A stretch of 14,258 nucleotides of DNA from contig NZ_NPEF01000095.1 in NCBI RefSeq assembly GCF_002811955.1, positions 1 to 14,258 of the forward strand, in the 5' to 3' direction. Made by a program: the position numbers and the translations under genes. The DNA comes from Leptospira ellisii (GTDB taxonomy: Bacteria > Spirochaetota > Leptospiria > Leptospirales > Leptospiraceae). Position 1 is the stretch's first letter. Every line of letters begins with the position of its first letter. The notes beneath the pieces are model-generated. The model worked only from the letters and a program-made list of their open reading frames with translations. It did no database searches and was not told the DNA's origin. Shown piece by piece: positions 1-7,348 of this stretch.

Positions 1-69
1 CAATCCTCCTATTTTTATCTTTGGATTTTGCCGGCCTCCGGTTGGACCGCGTTGTTGGGAATTTTCGTC
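1..69. repeat. Inverted copy of part of the DUF2339 gene (left arm)
   Basis: These 69 bases are the exact reverse complement of 984-1052; base n pairs with base 1053-n throughout, and the match stops at base 70. Read on the plus strand they encode 23 codons of the giant membrane protein in frame (around SSYFYLWILPASGW), although that gene lies on the other strand. The copy replaces what should be the continuation of the small gene that starts at 224. The abrupt perfect identity, the position at the very edge and the broken gene favour a fold-back or chimeric join at a contig end. A real short inversion-type duplication is the alternative. Confidence 0.95.
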
Positions 70-224
70 AAAGCCCGGTTCATCGTCCGTATCGGTTTTC
101 CCAAAATCTGATAGAATGGCGCCAACGTCGAGGCGCGTTCCGTCTGAATCTGTTCCTTATAAAGGAGAAACATCAAAACGCACCCGAAGGAGAGAATTCC
201 TATGAAAAAAATCGTTCGTTTCAT
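15..224 (-). CDS. Membrane-anchored protein, N-terminal part only; 3' end replaced by inverted DUF2339 sequence
   Basis: The ATG at 222-224 directly follows the TAA stop of the DUF2339 gene (TAAATG), so the gene belongs to the same transcript and is probably translationally coupled. The first 51 residues look native: a Lys/Arg start, one hydrophobic span at about residues 5-21, then a polar stretch with KEQIQTER and LGKPIRTMNRA. From base 69 downward the reading frame runs into the inverted copy of DUF2339 DNA and meets a TAA at 15-17, so the last 17 or so residues are not real protein sequence. FGC at residues 13-15 could be a poor lipobox, but the hydrophobic residues after the Cys favour a plain membrane anchor. 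The family is not recognisable from so short a piece. DUF3999-type genes often follow DUF2339 genes, which is only a contextual guess here. Confidence 0.6.
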   Translation of the reverse strand: MKRTIFFIGILSFGCVLMFLLYKEQIQTERASTLAPFYQILGKPIRTMNRALTKIPNNAVQPEAGKIQR

Positions 225-3200
225 TTAAAACCGATCCCGGTATTTATTATAAATCGTATTCATTAAAAGTAATATACTTCCGACCCCCAAAAAGACCACC
301 GCTTTTAGGATCGTGCCCGAGGAGGATAGATCGTAAAAAACGAGCCTTCCTACGCAGAACAAAAGCACTCCGAGGGAAAGATATCTGAACCATGATTCCT
401 TAAGAAACAGACCCAAAAGGAAAATAAGGAACGCTAGCGTCGCCCAGAGCAGGGTAAGAACGGCGCTCGAAAAAGACCAATATAGAAAGAGAAAAATTCC
501 TATGAAAAAAGGATAATATACCACGGAGTTCAAATGGGTTCCGGTGCGGTCGCTGATTCCCTTTAAAAATCCCAAACCGGTCGGAAAGGAGATATCCTCC
601 CTGCCGTAGCCTCGATAGGCCCTATACACGAATAAGAACAAAAGCAGAATCGTCAAAACCCCGGGAATCCACTTGGCCTGCGTCCAATGAACGATCGGAT
701 TGTCCTCCGTTGAGACGACGAACGTCAGATAAAAACACGAGACGAGATGAAATAGGATTCCGTACCAGCGGAATCTGGAAAGGGAGGAGCTCTTTCTTAT
801 GCCGATCTCCAGAACGAGCAACGCCGCAAGGGCGAAGGTGACGCTGATCCAGGATTCTCCGATAACGGAATAGGCGACGAGCCCGAGAAACAGAAGACAA
901 CCTTCGTTTAACAAAGGATATACGATCTTCCAAAACGGAACCGTTTCCGCCTCCCTGATTTCCGAACCGGCCCAATACAACCAGACGAAAATTCCCAACA
1001 ACGCGGTCCAACCGGAGGCCGGCAAAATCCAAAGATAAAAATAGGAGGATTGCAGATCCACATACACATAATGAATCGAGAATGCGATCAATCCTAGCCA
1101 GGAAGCGCGTTTCAAAAAGTCTGCGAGAATTTCCGCGGCCGAAGACTTCGCCCTTCTTCCGAACCGAGAACCCGCCTCCAAAAACAGGATCGACAACAAG
1201 GCCCACGCAGGACCTACGATGAGATTGGATACCGGAGACAGTATGTCTTTCGAATATACGTAAACGCTCGCGACGACTCCGAAAACTCCCAGATATCCGG
1301 GCAGAAGGTTGCGATATTTCTGAAAAAAACGCAAAGGGATTTTCCAAAACCGGGTCCAGCCTCGAAAGTAAACCTCCAATCCGTCGAGCCCCGCCTTTGG
1401 AAACACGTAGAAAACGGCGCCTAACTGTACGAAGATGGAAGCGATCTGAAACCCTCTTGCACTCCAAGGGAATTCGGATTTGGATGCGAACACCGCGGTT
1501 TCTCCGCCGAGAAAAATTTCCAGATTCGTCCAGATAAAAAAGAAATACGAATAAAGAACGAATCGTTCCGTCTTCAAGGATTCGATTCTGGAAAGGAAGA
1601 ATACGAGAAAAACCGTCAGGGACATCGCGAAAGAAACGATCCTTTCCGGAACTTCGGTATAAATCCCTATTATAAAGATTGAAAGTATCAATTCCCAGAA
1701 AAGCGGTTGCGCCGATCGCAGCCATTCCAACGCGGAAAATTCCTCTTCGGGAAAAAGGACCCAGTATAAAAACACGGATCCGGAAAGAATTTCTATCCAA
1801 AAACGGGCCGGAATTCCGACGAGAAGAACGGAGGATTGGAATTCGACCGTAAAGTGTCTGAGTAGAAACAATACGACAAGGACAAAGGACAAGGAGAATA
1901 ACGAAGAGGAGAACTTCTCCCGATCCGGTTCGGAATTCAGATTCTCCCGAGAACGGAATCTTCTTCCCAATTCCAAATACGTTAAAGAAAGAAGTATCGC
2001 GAACGGTCCGAACAACAGCGAACTTTTCGTATCGAGATAATGATAAAAGGTGAATACGAAATGCGCCGTAAAACCGAACGCGCCCGGCCAGTATTTCGGT
2101 TTCGTTTTTCCCGATTCCGAAGATATATTACAATTCTTTAAATAAACGAGGAACGGCAAAAGCCAGGGAAGACAAAGAGCCAGGATTTTCTCCGGCTCCT
2201 GACGTCCCGAAAATAGGATCGTTTTCCATAACGATAAAGTCGTCAGCAAAGCCAAAATAGCGGCGGTGATCAATAGGCGTTTCGAGGAAAGTTTTTCCCT
2301 CAATATCAGCAACGCGCTCAACACGATCGAAGGAATCCAAATCCCGTAGTTTTCCGCGGAAAAGTTCAGATAAAGGGAGAACAAACCTCCGCCCGCCAAC
2401 AAGGACATGACCGTAAGCAAAAGGGAGGTCAAAGAGAGTTCCTCCCTCGCTTCCGGGAATTTCCGTTCCAAAATTCCGATAAAGGCGACTAACGTTATGA
2501 TGAGGATTCCGTATCCGGCCTGCGTGGTGAGCGATTCCGGAATCGCCACGCCGGGATCCGCGGATTGAAAAAACTCCTTATAGGAAAAGAAAACGAGTAT
2601 TCCGAAGACGACCGCGGTCAGCGAAAGCGATATCCTTTCCAAAAATCGGCTCTGTTCCCGAAAACACACGAAGGAAAAAATCAATATCTCCAAGGCGAGA
2701 ATGGCTACGATCGACAGATTCCCCAATTCCCAAAGGTGAAGCGAAAAAACGCCGAGTATGATCAAGGACTGCGAAACGAGTCTATCGGTGAGGAACAACC
2801 AAGGGATCTGCTTTCGTTTCGCCAAGGAGGACAAAAACCACACGATCGCCGCGGAGACGAAAAGTACGAACGTGCTCAATTTGGAATTTTGGGAATACCG
2901 GACGAGACTGATGCCGAGATACGCCCAATTCAATAGATGACTTGCGAGAGGGAATCCTTCGAATTCCTTCACGCGATACAACGTTTCCCGATAGTGCACG
3001 AGCAACGCCCCTCCGAAAACCGGTAGGATGCACAGGATCGGCAGGATGATCTCCGTTCCCTGCGGTTTCGCCTCCGAAAAGAAGCGGCTATTCCAATAAA
3101 GATGTGCGGCGAAAAATCCGGTGCTCACCACGAGAAGATGGATCTGTCTTTTCTCGCGGTAATTCCATATCACTCCGGGAAGACAGATCAAAGCAAGAAC

Positions 3201-4049
3201 GACTAACGTATACGCGGAACTCTGCGGGATACAAACGGCGACCAGACCTAAAATCGTATGCAACGAAGCGAACGTTTCGTTTTTGGATCTGTATCCCGCG
3301 AAAAGATTCGCTACGATACCCAGGGTCAAAACTCCCAGCGCGGAATACGGATTCTCCAGAAATTTCAAAACGTCCACGAAACCGGCGCCGAGACAAACGA
3401 ATAAAAACACGGCGGCGGCGCTGCTTCGTAACGCGAGGGATAAATTCCTAAATTCGGATTTTCTTCCCGTCCAAAGAGACAAGACGCATAACGTTCCAGC
3501 GAATCCCAGAATCAGCAGACAACGATACGCCGACGAGAGGATAAAAAGCGCGTAAATTCCCAGGAAACCGATCCCCGCAACGAGGATCACGGCGCCTAAA
3601 ATCCCGGTCCAGTTTTCGGACAAAGGTTTTTCTATCTTCTTCCAAAGCAGCGTCAGATAACCCGGCTCTTGGGGCGCGGACGCTAAAACGGGAACCGGTT
3701 CGTTTTTAGAAACGGAAGAAGTCTCTTTTTTTACCTTCGTTTCGGCGTTTACCGTTTTCGCAGCAACGGGAGGTTTCGATTCCGTTTTGGCGGAAACGAT
3801 CTCTTCCTTTTTTTCCTCTTTCGGAACGGTCGAGGAGGAAACGGGGATCGATTTCTCCTGCGTTTTGATCGGAGAGGGCGACGTAGAAACAGAAGGCGAC
3901 GTGCGTTCCTCGTGTTTTTCCCTTTTCCGCGAGGCCTCCAAAGAACGGATCCGCTCTTCGAGTTCCTCGACGTTGCGTTTCAAACCTCTGGAATGAAAAA
4001 AATTATATAAACCGAATAAAAATAAGACGAAGAGGAAAAATGTTTCCAA
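225..4049 (-). CDS. DUF2339-family giant polytopic membrane protein
   Basis: This is a 1274-residue protein with an N-terminal hydrophobic span (about 3-18), a charged coiled-coil stretch (about 22-50, VEELEERIRSLE), a low-complexity Ser/Lys/Glu/Val linker to about residue 125, and then more than 25 hydrophobic segments to the C-terminus. The first membrane block begins ENWTGILGAVILVAGIGFLG, the usual opening of DUF2339 proteins (COG5373), and the length is in the range of that family. Its biochemical role is unknown; it is an inner-membrane protein. The start is TTG at 4047-4049: an in-frame TGA lies just upstream, no Met codon occurs in the first part of the protein, and GGAG sits 8 bases before the TTG. 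That GGAG is inside a perfect hairpin. The C-terminal half appears to be built of repeated membrane units (LSLTYLELGRRF, LSILFLEAGSRF, LLVLEIGIRK). The gene lies 86 bp after the YdjM-like gene and abuts the next gene. Confidence 0.85.
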   Translation of the reverse strand: METFFLFVLFLFGLYNFFHSRGLKRNVEELEERIRSLEASRKREKHEERTSPSVSTSPSPIKTQEKSIPVSSSTVPKEEKKEEIVSAKTESKPPVAAKTVNAETKVKKETSSVSKNEPVPVLASAPQEPGYLTLLWKKIEKPLSENWTGILGAVILVAGIGFLGIYALFILSSAYRCLLILGFAGTLCVLSLWTGRKSEFRNLSLALRSSAAAVFLFVCLGAGFVDVLKFLENPYSALGVLTLGIVANLFAGYRSKNETFASLHTILGLVAVCIPQSSAYTLVVLALICLPGVIWNYREKRQIHLLVVSTGFFAAHLYWNSRFFSEAKPQGTEIILPILCILPVFGGALLVHYRETLYRVKEFEGFPLASHLLNWAYLGISLVRYSQNSKLSTFVLFVSAAIVWFLSSLAKRKQIPWLFLTDRLVSQSLIILGVFSLHLWELGNLSIVAILALEILIFSFVCFREQSRFLERISLSLTAVVFGILVFFSYKEFFQSADPGVAIPESLTTQAGYGILIITLVAFIGILERKFPEAREELSLTSLLLTVMSLLAGGGLFSLYLNFSAENYGIWIPSIVLSALLILREKLSSKRLLITAAILALLTTLSLWKTILFSGRQEPEKILALCLPWLLPFLVYLKNCNISSESGKTKPKYWPGAFGFTAHFVFTFYHYLDTKSSLLFGPFAILLSLTYLELGRRFRSRENLNSEPDREKFSSSLFSLSFVLVVLFLLRHFTVEFQSSVLLVGIPARFWIEILSGSVFLYWVLFPEEEFSALEWLRSAQPLFWELILSIFIIGIYTEVPERIVSFAMSLTVFLVFFLSRIESLKTERFVLYSYFFFIWTNLEIFLGGETAVFASKSEFPWSARGFQIASIFVQLGAVFYVFPKAGLDGLEVYFRGWTRFWKIPLRFFQKYRNLLPGYLGVFGVVASVYVYSKDILSPVSNLIVGPAWALLSILFLEAGSRFGRRAKSSAAEILADFLKRASWLGLIAFSIHYVYVDLQSSYFYLWILPASGWTALLGIFVWLYWAGSEIREAETVPFWKIVYPLLNEGCLLFLGLVAYSVIGESWISVTFALAALLVLEIGIRKSSSLSRFRWYGILFHLVSCFYLTFVVSTEDNPIVHWTQAKWIPGVLTILLLFLFVYRAYRGYGREDISFPTGLGFLKGISDRTGTHLNSVVYYPFFIGIFLFLYWSFSSAVLTLLWATLAFLIFLLGLFLKESWFRYLSLGVLLFCVGRLVFYDLSSSGTILKAVVFLGVGSILLLMNTIYNKYRDRF
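984..1052. repeat. Inverted repeat partner (right arm), inside the DUF2339 gene
   Basis: This is the native copy of the 69-bp sequence whose reverse complement forms the first 69 bases of the window. Here it is uninterrupted coding sequence for about residues 1000-1022 of the giant membrane protein, with the flanking reading frame intact on both sides, so it is the original and the edge copy is the derived one. Confidence 0.95.
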
Positions 4050-4057
4050 GCGATTGA

Positions 4058-4080
4058 CTCCGGATGAGAATCATCCGGAG
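4058..4080 (-). promoter_or_regulatory. Perfect 10-bp hairpin covering the DUF2339 ribosome binding site
   Basis: CTCCGGATGA and TCATCCGGAG are exact reverse complements separated by 3 bases. On the minus strand the second arm ends in GGAG, the only Shine-Dalgarno-like sequence for the TTG start at 4049 (8-base spacing). No T-run follows on either strand, so this is not a standard intrinsic terminator. The inference is a translational gate, or an mRNA-stabilising element between the YdjM-like and DUF2339 genes. Confidence 0.6.
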
Positions 4081-4135
4081 CGTTGGGATTTAGTCAAACC
4101 AAACTGACGTCGAAACGGGAATTCGAAAGATTTTT

Positions 4136-4729
4136 CTAAAAGGAAAAGGGCAGCAGTTCCTTCATCGGAATCGTCGCGTTGGGAAGCCACATCAATATCC
4201 CGATCCCGAAAATCAAAACCAGCCAAACCAACTTACGTTTCGATATCGGAGATCCGTTCGACTTCTCGGTCCGGACATACCAAAAGATACACGCGAGACT
4301 GAAGGCGAATTCGATCAGAATCGCGACATGCGGAAAACGAAAGTAGGAATTCAGAGAAACAACGGCCGTGTCGGGACTCCAAATCTGGTGTTCGAATCCG
4401 ACGATTAGATCGCATAACACGTGCAATAGGGTCAAGAACCCGCACCAGAACGCGAATGAGCGATCCTTATAGATTCCGTAAACGACGGCACCCACGATAC
4501 CGCCTTGGATCGCGGCGGGAAGAAGGTTATGACTGTACGTCATATTCACCCGCAGATTTTGAAACGTGGCTTCGAACAAGGAGGAAGGAAACGCGGGTTC
4601 GATTCCGGCGAAGGCCAACAAAAGCCATAAAAATTCCGGAACGTTGGCGCAAAGAAGCAGTATCCAGAACGGGTATCGTTTGAATCTGCTGTAGGGAAGA
4701 AGGGCGGAAGCGTAATGACCTAGTATCAT
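4136..4729 (-). CDS. YdjM/DUF457-like membrane protein (putative metal-dependent hydrolase family)
   Basis: This 197-residue protein has about five hydrophobic segments (21-41, 71-87, 92-111, 134-151, 167-182). Polar residues sit where membrane metal-hydrolase-like proteins of the YdjM/DUF457 group carry theirs: H5 near the N-terminus, PE at 31-32, SHN at 66-68, and H103-x3-D107 (LLHVLCD). The family is loosely described as membrane-bound and metal-dependent, and no substrate is established. The ATG at 4727-4729 overlaps the TGA of the upstream 28-codon frame (ATGA), with AAGGA only 3 bases before the ATG, which suggests coupled translation. Family assignment rests on the His/Asp pattern and size and is moderately sure; that it is an integral membrane protein is much surer. 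Confidence 0.65.
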   Translation of the reverse strand: MILGHYASALLPYSRFKRYPFWILLLCANVPEFLWLLLAFAGIEPAFPSSLFEATFQNLRVNMTYSHNLLPAAIQGGIVGAVVYGIYKDRSFAFWCGFLTLLHVLCDLIVGFEHQIWSPDTAVVSLNSYFRFPHVAILIEFAFSLACIFWYVRTEKSNGSPISKRKLVWLVLIFGIGILMWLPNATIPMKELLPFSF

Positions 4730-4812
4730 ATTTCCTTTTTCGTCACCACATAATCGATGATATACATGCCGAGAAGATAAAACAAAACCAAAGTGATCAA
4801 AAGGGAGGACAT
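4726..4812 (-). CDS. 28-residue single-span membrane peptide
   Basis: A short frame begins at ATG 4810-4812 and ends at TGA 4726-4728. Its product is MSSLLITLVLFYLLGMYIID followed by YVVTKKEI: one uninterrupted hydrophobic span and a positively charged C-terminal tail, an N-out/C-in layout by the positive-inside rule. AGGAG lies 10 bases before the ATG, a good ribosome binding site, and the stop overlaps the YdjM-like start by 4 bases. The function is not recognised; it could be a small subunit or regulator of the membrane protein that follows, or a leader that sets its translation. Support comes from the ribosome site, the clean membrane-span composition and the overlap. Confidence 0.6.
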   Translation of the reverse strand: MSSLLITLVLFYLLGMYIIDYVVTKKEI

Positions 4813-4846
4813 CCGTTTAAAACTCCTGAAAGATGGGGTCGCGAAA

Positions 4847-4875
4847 CATTGATTCCGCGAAAAAACGGCTGTCAA
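4847..4875 (-). promoter_or_regulatory. Candidate promoter for the YdjM-like/DUF2339 group
   Basis: On the minus strand a perfect TTGACA (4870-4875) is followed after 17 bases by TCAATG (4847-4852), 34 bases before the ATG of the small membrane peptide. The -10 match is poor, so only the -35 box and position support it. Confidence 0.3.
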
Positions 4876-4919
4876 TCAATAATTTTTCCCGGACCTTTTC
4901 GGCGGGCGCGGAAAACGGA

Positions 4920-5474
4920 TCAAATCTTAATTAGAAAATCATAATCTATTTCCACTTCGTCCTTCGTTTTCGCGAATAAAACGGAGGGACGTTCGAGTTT
5001 GAATTCCGAAAACCGGATCTGCAATTTTCCGAAAACGCGGATCTGGCCTTTTTCCCGAGGTTCGACCTTTGCGTCGGACTGAAACGGTTGCGTATTTCCC
5101 CTGATCGTAAGTTTTCCTTTTACGGTATGCGATTCCCCCGAAATCGAAACGCTTTCGATCAACGCGGAAACTTCCGGAAAATCGGGATAACCCAGGATTT
5201 CGGCTATATGCGAATCGCGGTTCTCGTCTCCGGACTTGATCTTCAGAATCGGGATCCGTATCTGAAACGGAGCGTCGAGCCTATATTCCGAATTCTTAAT
5301 ACTCAACTTCGGAACTTCGGCGTCGATTTCGTGACAAACCCCGTGGACCACTTTCATCGGATGATCCACTTCGAATCGTATCTCTTTCTTCAGGATCTCG
5401 GAGGCGTATCCCGGAAAACACAGAAGAAACGCAAGAGACGCGGCGACGAACGGAATTTTATTTTTGAAAGACAT
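4920..5474 (-). CDS. YceI-family exported lipid-binding-like protein
   Basis: This is a 184-residue protein with a signal peptide (Lys-rich start, hydrophobic 8-20, cleavage likely after YAS at residue 25). The mature part shows the YceI layout: an opening strand IRFEVDHPMKVVHG, NRDSHI at 85-90 (matching the family's RD-x-H motif), YPDFPEVSALIESV at 96-109, LTIRGNTQPF at 122-131, and a last strand KDEVEIDYDFLI. The YceI fold is a lipocalin-like barrel that binds isoprenoid or amide lipids in the periplasm; the ligand here is unknown. AAGGA sits 7 bases before the ATG. The gene follows the histidine-bearing membrane protein gene by 10 bp, so the two form an operon. The length is normal for the family. 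Confidence 0.85.
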   Translation of the reverse strand: MSFKNKIPFVAASLAFLLCFPGYASEILKKEIRFEVDHPMKVVHGVCHEIDAEVPKLSIKNSEYRLDAPFQIRIPILKIKSGDENRDSHIAEILGYPDFPEVSALIESVSISGESHTVKGKLTIRGNTQPFQSDAKVEPREKGQIRVFGKLQIRFSEFKLERPSVLFAKTKDEVEIDYDFLIKI

Positions 5475-5484
5475 GATATTTTCC

Positions 5485-6225
5485 TTAAAAAGTGATCACC
5501 AACAAAGACAACGAAAACGCCCCGAAACCGATCCAACCCGCCTGTTGCATATCTCGAACCGCGTCCGGTCCGTCCTTTGCGATCCTCTGCCCCAAAGAGG
5601 GAAGCAAAAGCATGGAAGCCAAATGAATCGGAATAAGCGCCTTATGCGCGAATATCGGACTGTATATATTCACGTCGGAATCCTCCGAATCGACGATACG
5701 TTTCGGAGCGAAATAAGCGAGACCTGCGGTGAGAAAATACATTCCAAAAGTTGCATATGCTAGCTGTTTATGCGAACTTCCGGAATGTTTAGCCTCCCAT
5801 TCCTCCTGAGATTTCAAGGCAAGATAAAGCGGAAAGTTGGCGGCCGGATCCTTTAAAAGAAGGTAATCCGCGGCGATGCTGTTTTGATTCAATCCTTGTC
5901 CGATCGCCACCGCATACAAGGGATCGTTGTTCGCGTATTCGGGACGGGTAAGCAGTATAAGCTGCGCGTATTCGTCCGATTTTCTGTAAAGACTGTCCTT
6001 CGCCTTTTCTCCTTCGAGATTGGTCGCAAGCCATAGCCCTAAAGTAACGAAACCGGCGATCTGATGCCATTCCAACATGCTGCGTCTGAGTAACAGATCC
6101 TTCCTTTCGACTTTAGGAGCGGCCGTCTTTTCCGGAGCGGGAGCCGGAATCTGCACCTGTGCCTCCAAGACGCTTAAATAAGAAAAACAGAATAAAAGAA
6201 AAATAAAAATCCGATCTCGTTTCAT
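5485..6225 (-). CDS. Exported membrane protein with intramembrane histidines, b-type-cytochrome-like
   Basis: The 246-residue product starts at ATG 6223-6225, chosen because AAGGA stands 7 bases upstream; a TTG 5 codons earlier is in frame but lacks that spacing. Residues 1-22 form a signal peptide or anchor (cut likely after LEA), followed by a Pro/Ala/Lys linker. Four hydrophobic helices follow at about 52-69, 153-171, 194-213 and 228-246. Histidines lie at or near their ends: H54 (EWHQIAG), H147, H152 (SSHKQLAY), H194 (FAHKAL) and H201 (PIHLAS). Paired helix histidines of this kind are typical haem ligands in cytochrome b561-like proteins, and a b561-type gene (yceJ) precedes yceI in enterobacteria. 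The haem role is inferred from histidine placement and the YceI neighbour, not from a recognised domain signature; a non-haem membrane protein remains possible. Confidence 0.5.
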   Translation of the reverse strand: MKRDRIFIFLLFCFSYLSVLEAQVQIPAPAPEKTAAPKVERKDLLLRRSMLEWHQIAGFVTLGLWLATNLEGEKAKDSLYRKSDEYAQLILLTRPEYANNDPLYAVAIGQGLNQNSIAADYLLLKDPAANFPLYLALKSQEEWEAKHSGSSHKQLAYATFGMYFLTAGLAYFAPKRIVDSEDSDVNIYSPIFAHKALIPIHLASMLLLPSLGQRIAKDGPDAVRDMQQAGWIGFGAFSLSLLVITF

Positions 6226-6260
6226 ATTCGCATCCTTCAACGCGGTTTTCGCGCTGAATG

Positions 6261-6288
6261 AGCATAATCGAATATATTTTTTTTACAA
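6261..6288 (-). promoter_or_regulatory. Candidate promoter for the b561-like/YceI operon
   Basis: On the minus strand TTGTAA (6283-6288) is followed after 16 bases by TATGCT (6261-6266), about 35 bases before the ATG. The spacer is very AT-rich. Both boxes match consensus at 4 of 6 positions. A short palindrome lies immediately upstream. Confidence 0.35.
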
Positions 6289-6292
6289 TTAC

Positions 6293-6307
6293 GATTCTGC
6301 GAGAATC
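6293..6307. promoter_or_regulatory. 15-bp palindrome in the divergent intergenic region (candidate operator)
   Basis: GATTCT-GCG-AGAATC has perfect 6-bp arms. It lies between the divergent b561-like and aldo/keto reductase genes, just upstream of the candidate minus-strand promoter and about 70 bp from the reductase start. The position suits a regulator acting on one or both genes. No regulator is identified. Confidence 0.35.
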
Positions 6308-6376
6308 CGCGAAAAACCGAAAAACGGGAATTTTCATCGATCGTTCCTCGCGTCAACGGGAAACAGTCTAACAGAA

Positions 6377-7348
6377 ATGACATCTTTAGGAAAACAAGGT
6401 TTAAGAACTTCTAGGATCGGTTTGGGATGTATGGGGATGAGCGAATTTTACGGATCGAGAAACGATTCGGAATCGCTTTCCACTTTACGAAAAGCCTACG
6501 AACTCGGCGTCACATTCTGGGATACGGCCGATATGTACGGACCTTACCTCAACGAGGAATTATTAAGCGAAGCGCTAAAGGGAATCAGGTCCGAGATCGT
6601 AGTCGCGACCAAATTCGGAATCGTACGCGATCCTTCCGATCCGACGGTCCGCGGTTTCAACGCTTCTCCGGAATACGTACGATCCTCCTGCGAAGGAAGT
6701 TTAAAACGTCTCAAAACCGACGTAATCGATCTGTATTATATGCACCGTCCCGATCCGAACACTCCGATCGAAGATACGGTCGGCGCCATGAGCCGACTCG
6801 TGGAACAAGGAAAGGTAAGATACATAGGTCTTTCCGAAGTGGACGCGGAAACATTAAAAAAAGCTCATGAAGTTCACCCGATCACCGCTCTTCAGACGGA
6901 ATATTCCCTTTGGAGCCGCGATCCCGAAGACGGGATACTAACGTTGTGCGAAACCTTGGGAATCGGATTCGTCGCGTATAGTCCTCTCGGAAGGGGATTT
7001 TTAACGGGGCAGATCAGAAAATTCGAAGACTTCGAACCGCAGGATTACCGAAGGATGTCGCCCCGATTTCAAGGCGAAAACTTCCCCAAAAACCTGCAAC
7101 TGGTCCAAAAGATAGGACAACTCGCGGAACAAAAGGGTTGTACTCCCGCACAACTCGCGTTAGCTTGGGTTCTCGCGCAAGGGGAGAATATAACACCGAT
7201 CCCGGGTACGAAACGGATTCCGTATCTCGAGGAGAACTTAGGCGCGTTAAAGGTGCTTCTCACCGAAGCCGATCTGCGCGAAATCGACTCCATTGCGCCG
7301 AAAGGAATCGCGGCCGGGGCGCGTTATCCGGAATGGCGAAGTAAGTGA
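6377..7348 (+). CDS. Aldo/keto reductase, NADPH-dependent (YakC/AKR13-like)
   Basis: This 323-residue soluble enzyme of the aldo/keto reductase superfamily has a TIM-barrel fold and carries out NAD(P)H-linked reduction of aldehydes or ketones. All four catalytic positions are visible: D49 and Y54 (FWDTADMYG), K79 (VATKFG) and H123 (YYMHRPD). The N-terminal [19 protein letters not shown] stretch is typical of the YakC/AKR13 type, [11 protein letters not shown] occurs in the second half, and PGTKR near residue 275 is the usual NADPH 2'-phosphate-binding element. The length is normal for the family. The ATG at 6377 has no good ribosome binding site, but it starts the barrel at the expected place and no better start lies upstream. 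It is the only plus-strand gene here, and its TGA directly abuts the TAA of the convergent phosphatase gene. The natural substrate is unknown. Confidence 0.92.
   Translation: MTSLGKQGLRTSRIGLGCMGMSEFYGSRNDSESLSTLRKAYELGVTFWDTADMYGPYLNEELLSEALKGIRSEIVVATKFGIVRDPSDPTVRGFNASPEYVRSSCEGSLKRLKTDVIDLYYMHRPDPNTPIEDTVGAMSRLVEQGKVRYIGLSEVDAETLKKAHEVHPITALQTEYSLWSRDPEDGILTLCETLGIGFVAYSPLGRGFLTGQIRKFEDFEPQDYRRMSPRFQGENFPKNLQLVQKIGQLAEQKGCTPAQLALAWVLAQGENITPIPGTKRIPYLEENLGALKVLLTEADLREIDSIAPKGIAAGARYPEWRSK

Noticed and set aside
193..512. A shared AATTCCTATGAAAAAA sequence near 195 and near 495
   Set aside because: Both copies lie in coding sequence on the minus strand and encode the same hydrophobic FFIGI residues. 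This is explained by shared codon choice and is not a repeat element.
622..1800. A 392-codon open frame on the minus strand inside the DUF2339 gene
   Set aside because: It is in another frame of a clear membrane-protein gene. Its product is Arg- and Ser-rich with no domain-like pattern, as expected from frame-shifted reading of TTC/TCC/GGA-rich coding DNA.
2565..3555. Several plus-strand frames of 60-123 codons opposite the DUF2339 gene
   Set aside because: They overlap each other and a well-supported gene, are rich in Arg and Lys, and have no ribosome binding sites or recognisable motifs.
4860..4920. A possible terminator after the YceI gene (CCGTTTTC with GAAAAGG)
   Set aside because: The stem needs a bulge and is followed by GGGAAAAATT rather than a T-run on the transcribed strand, so it is not supported.
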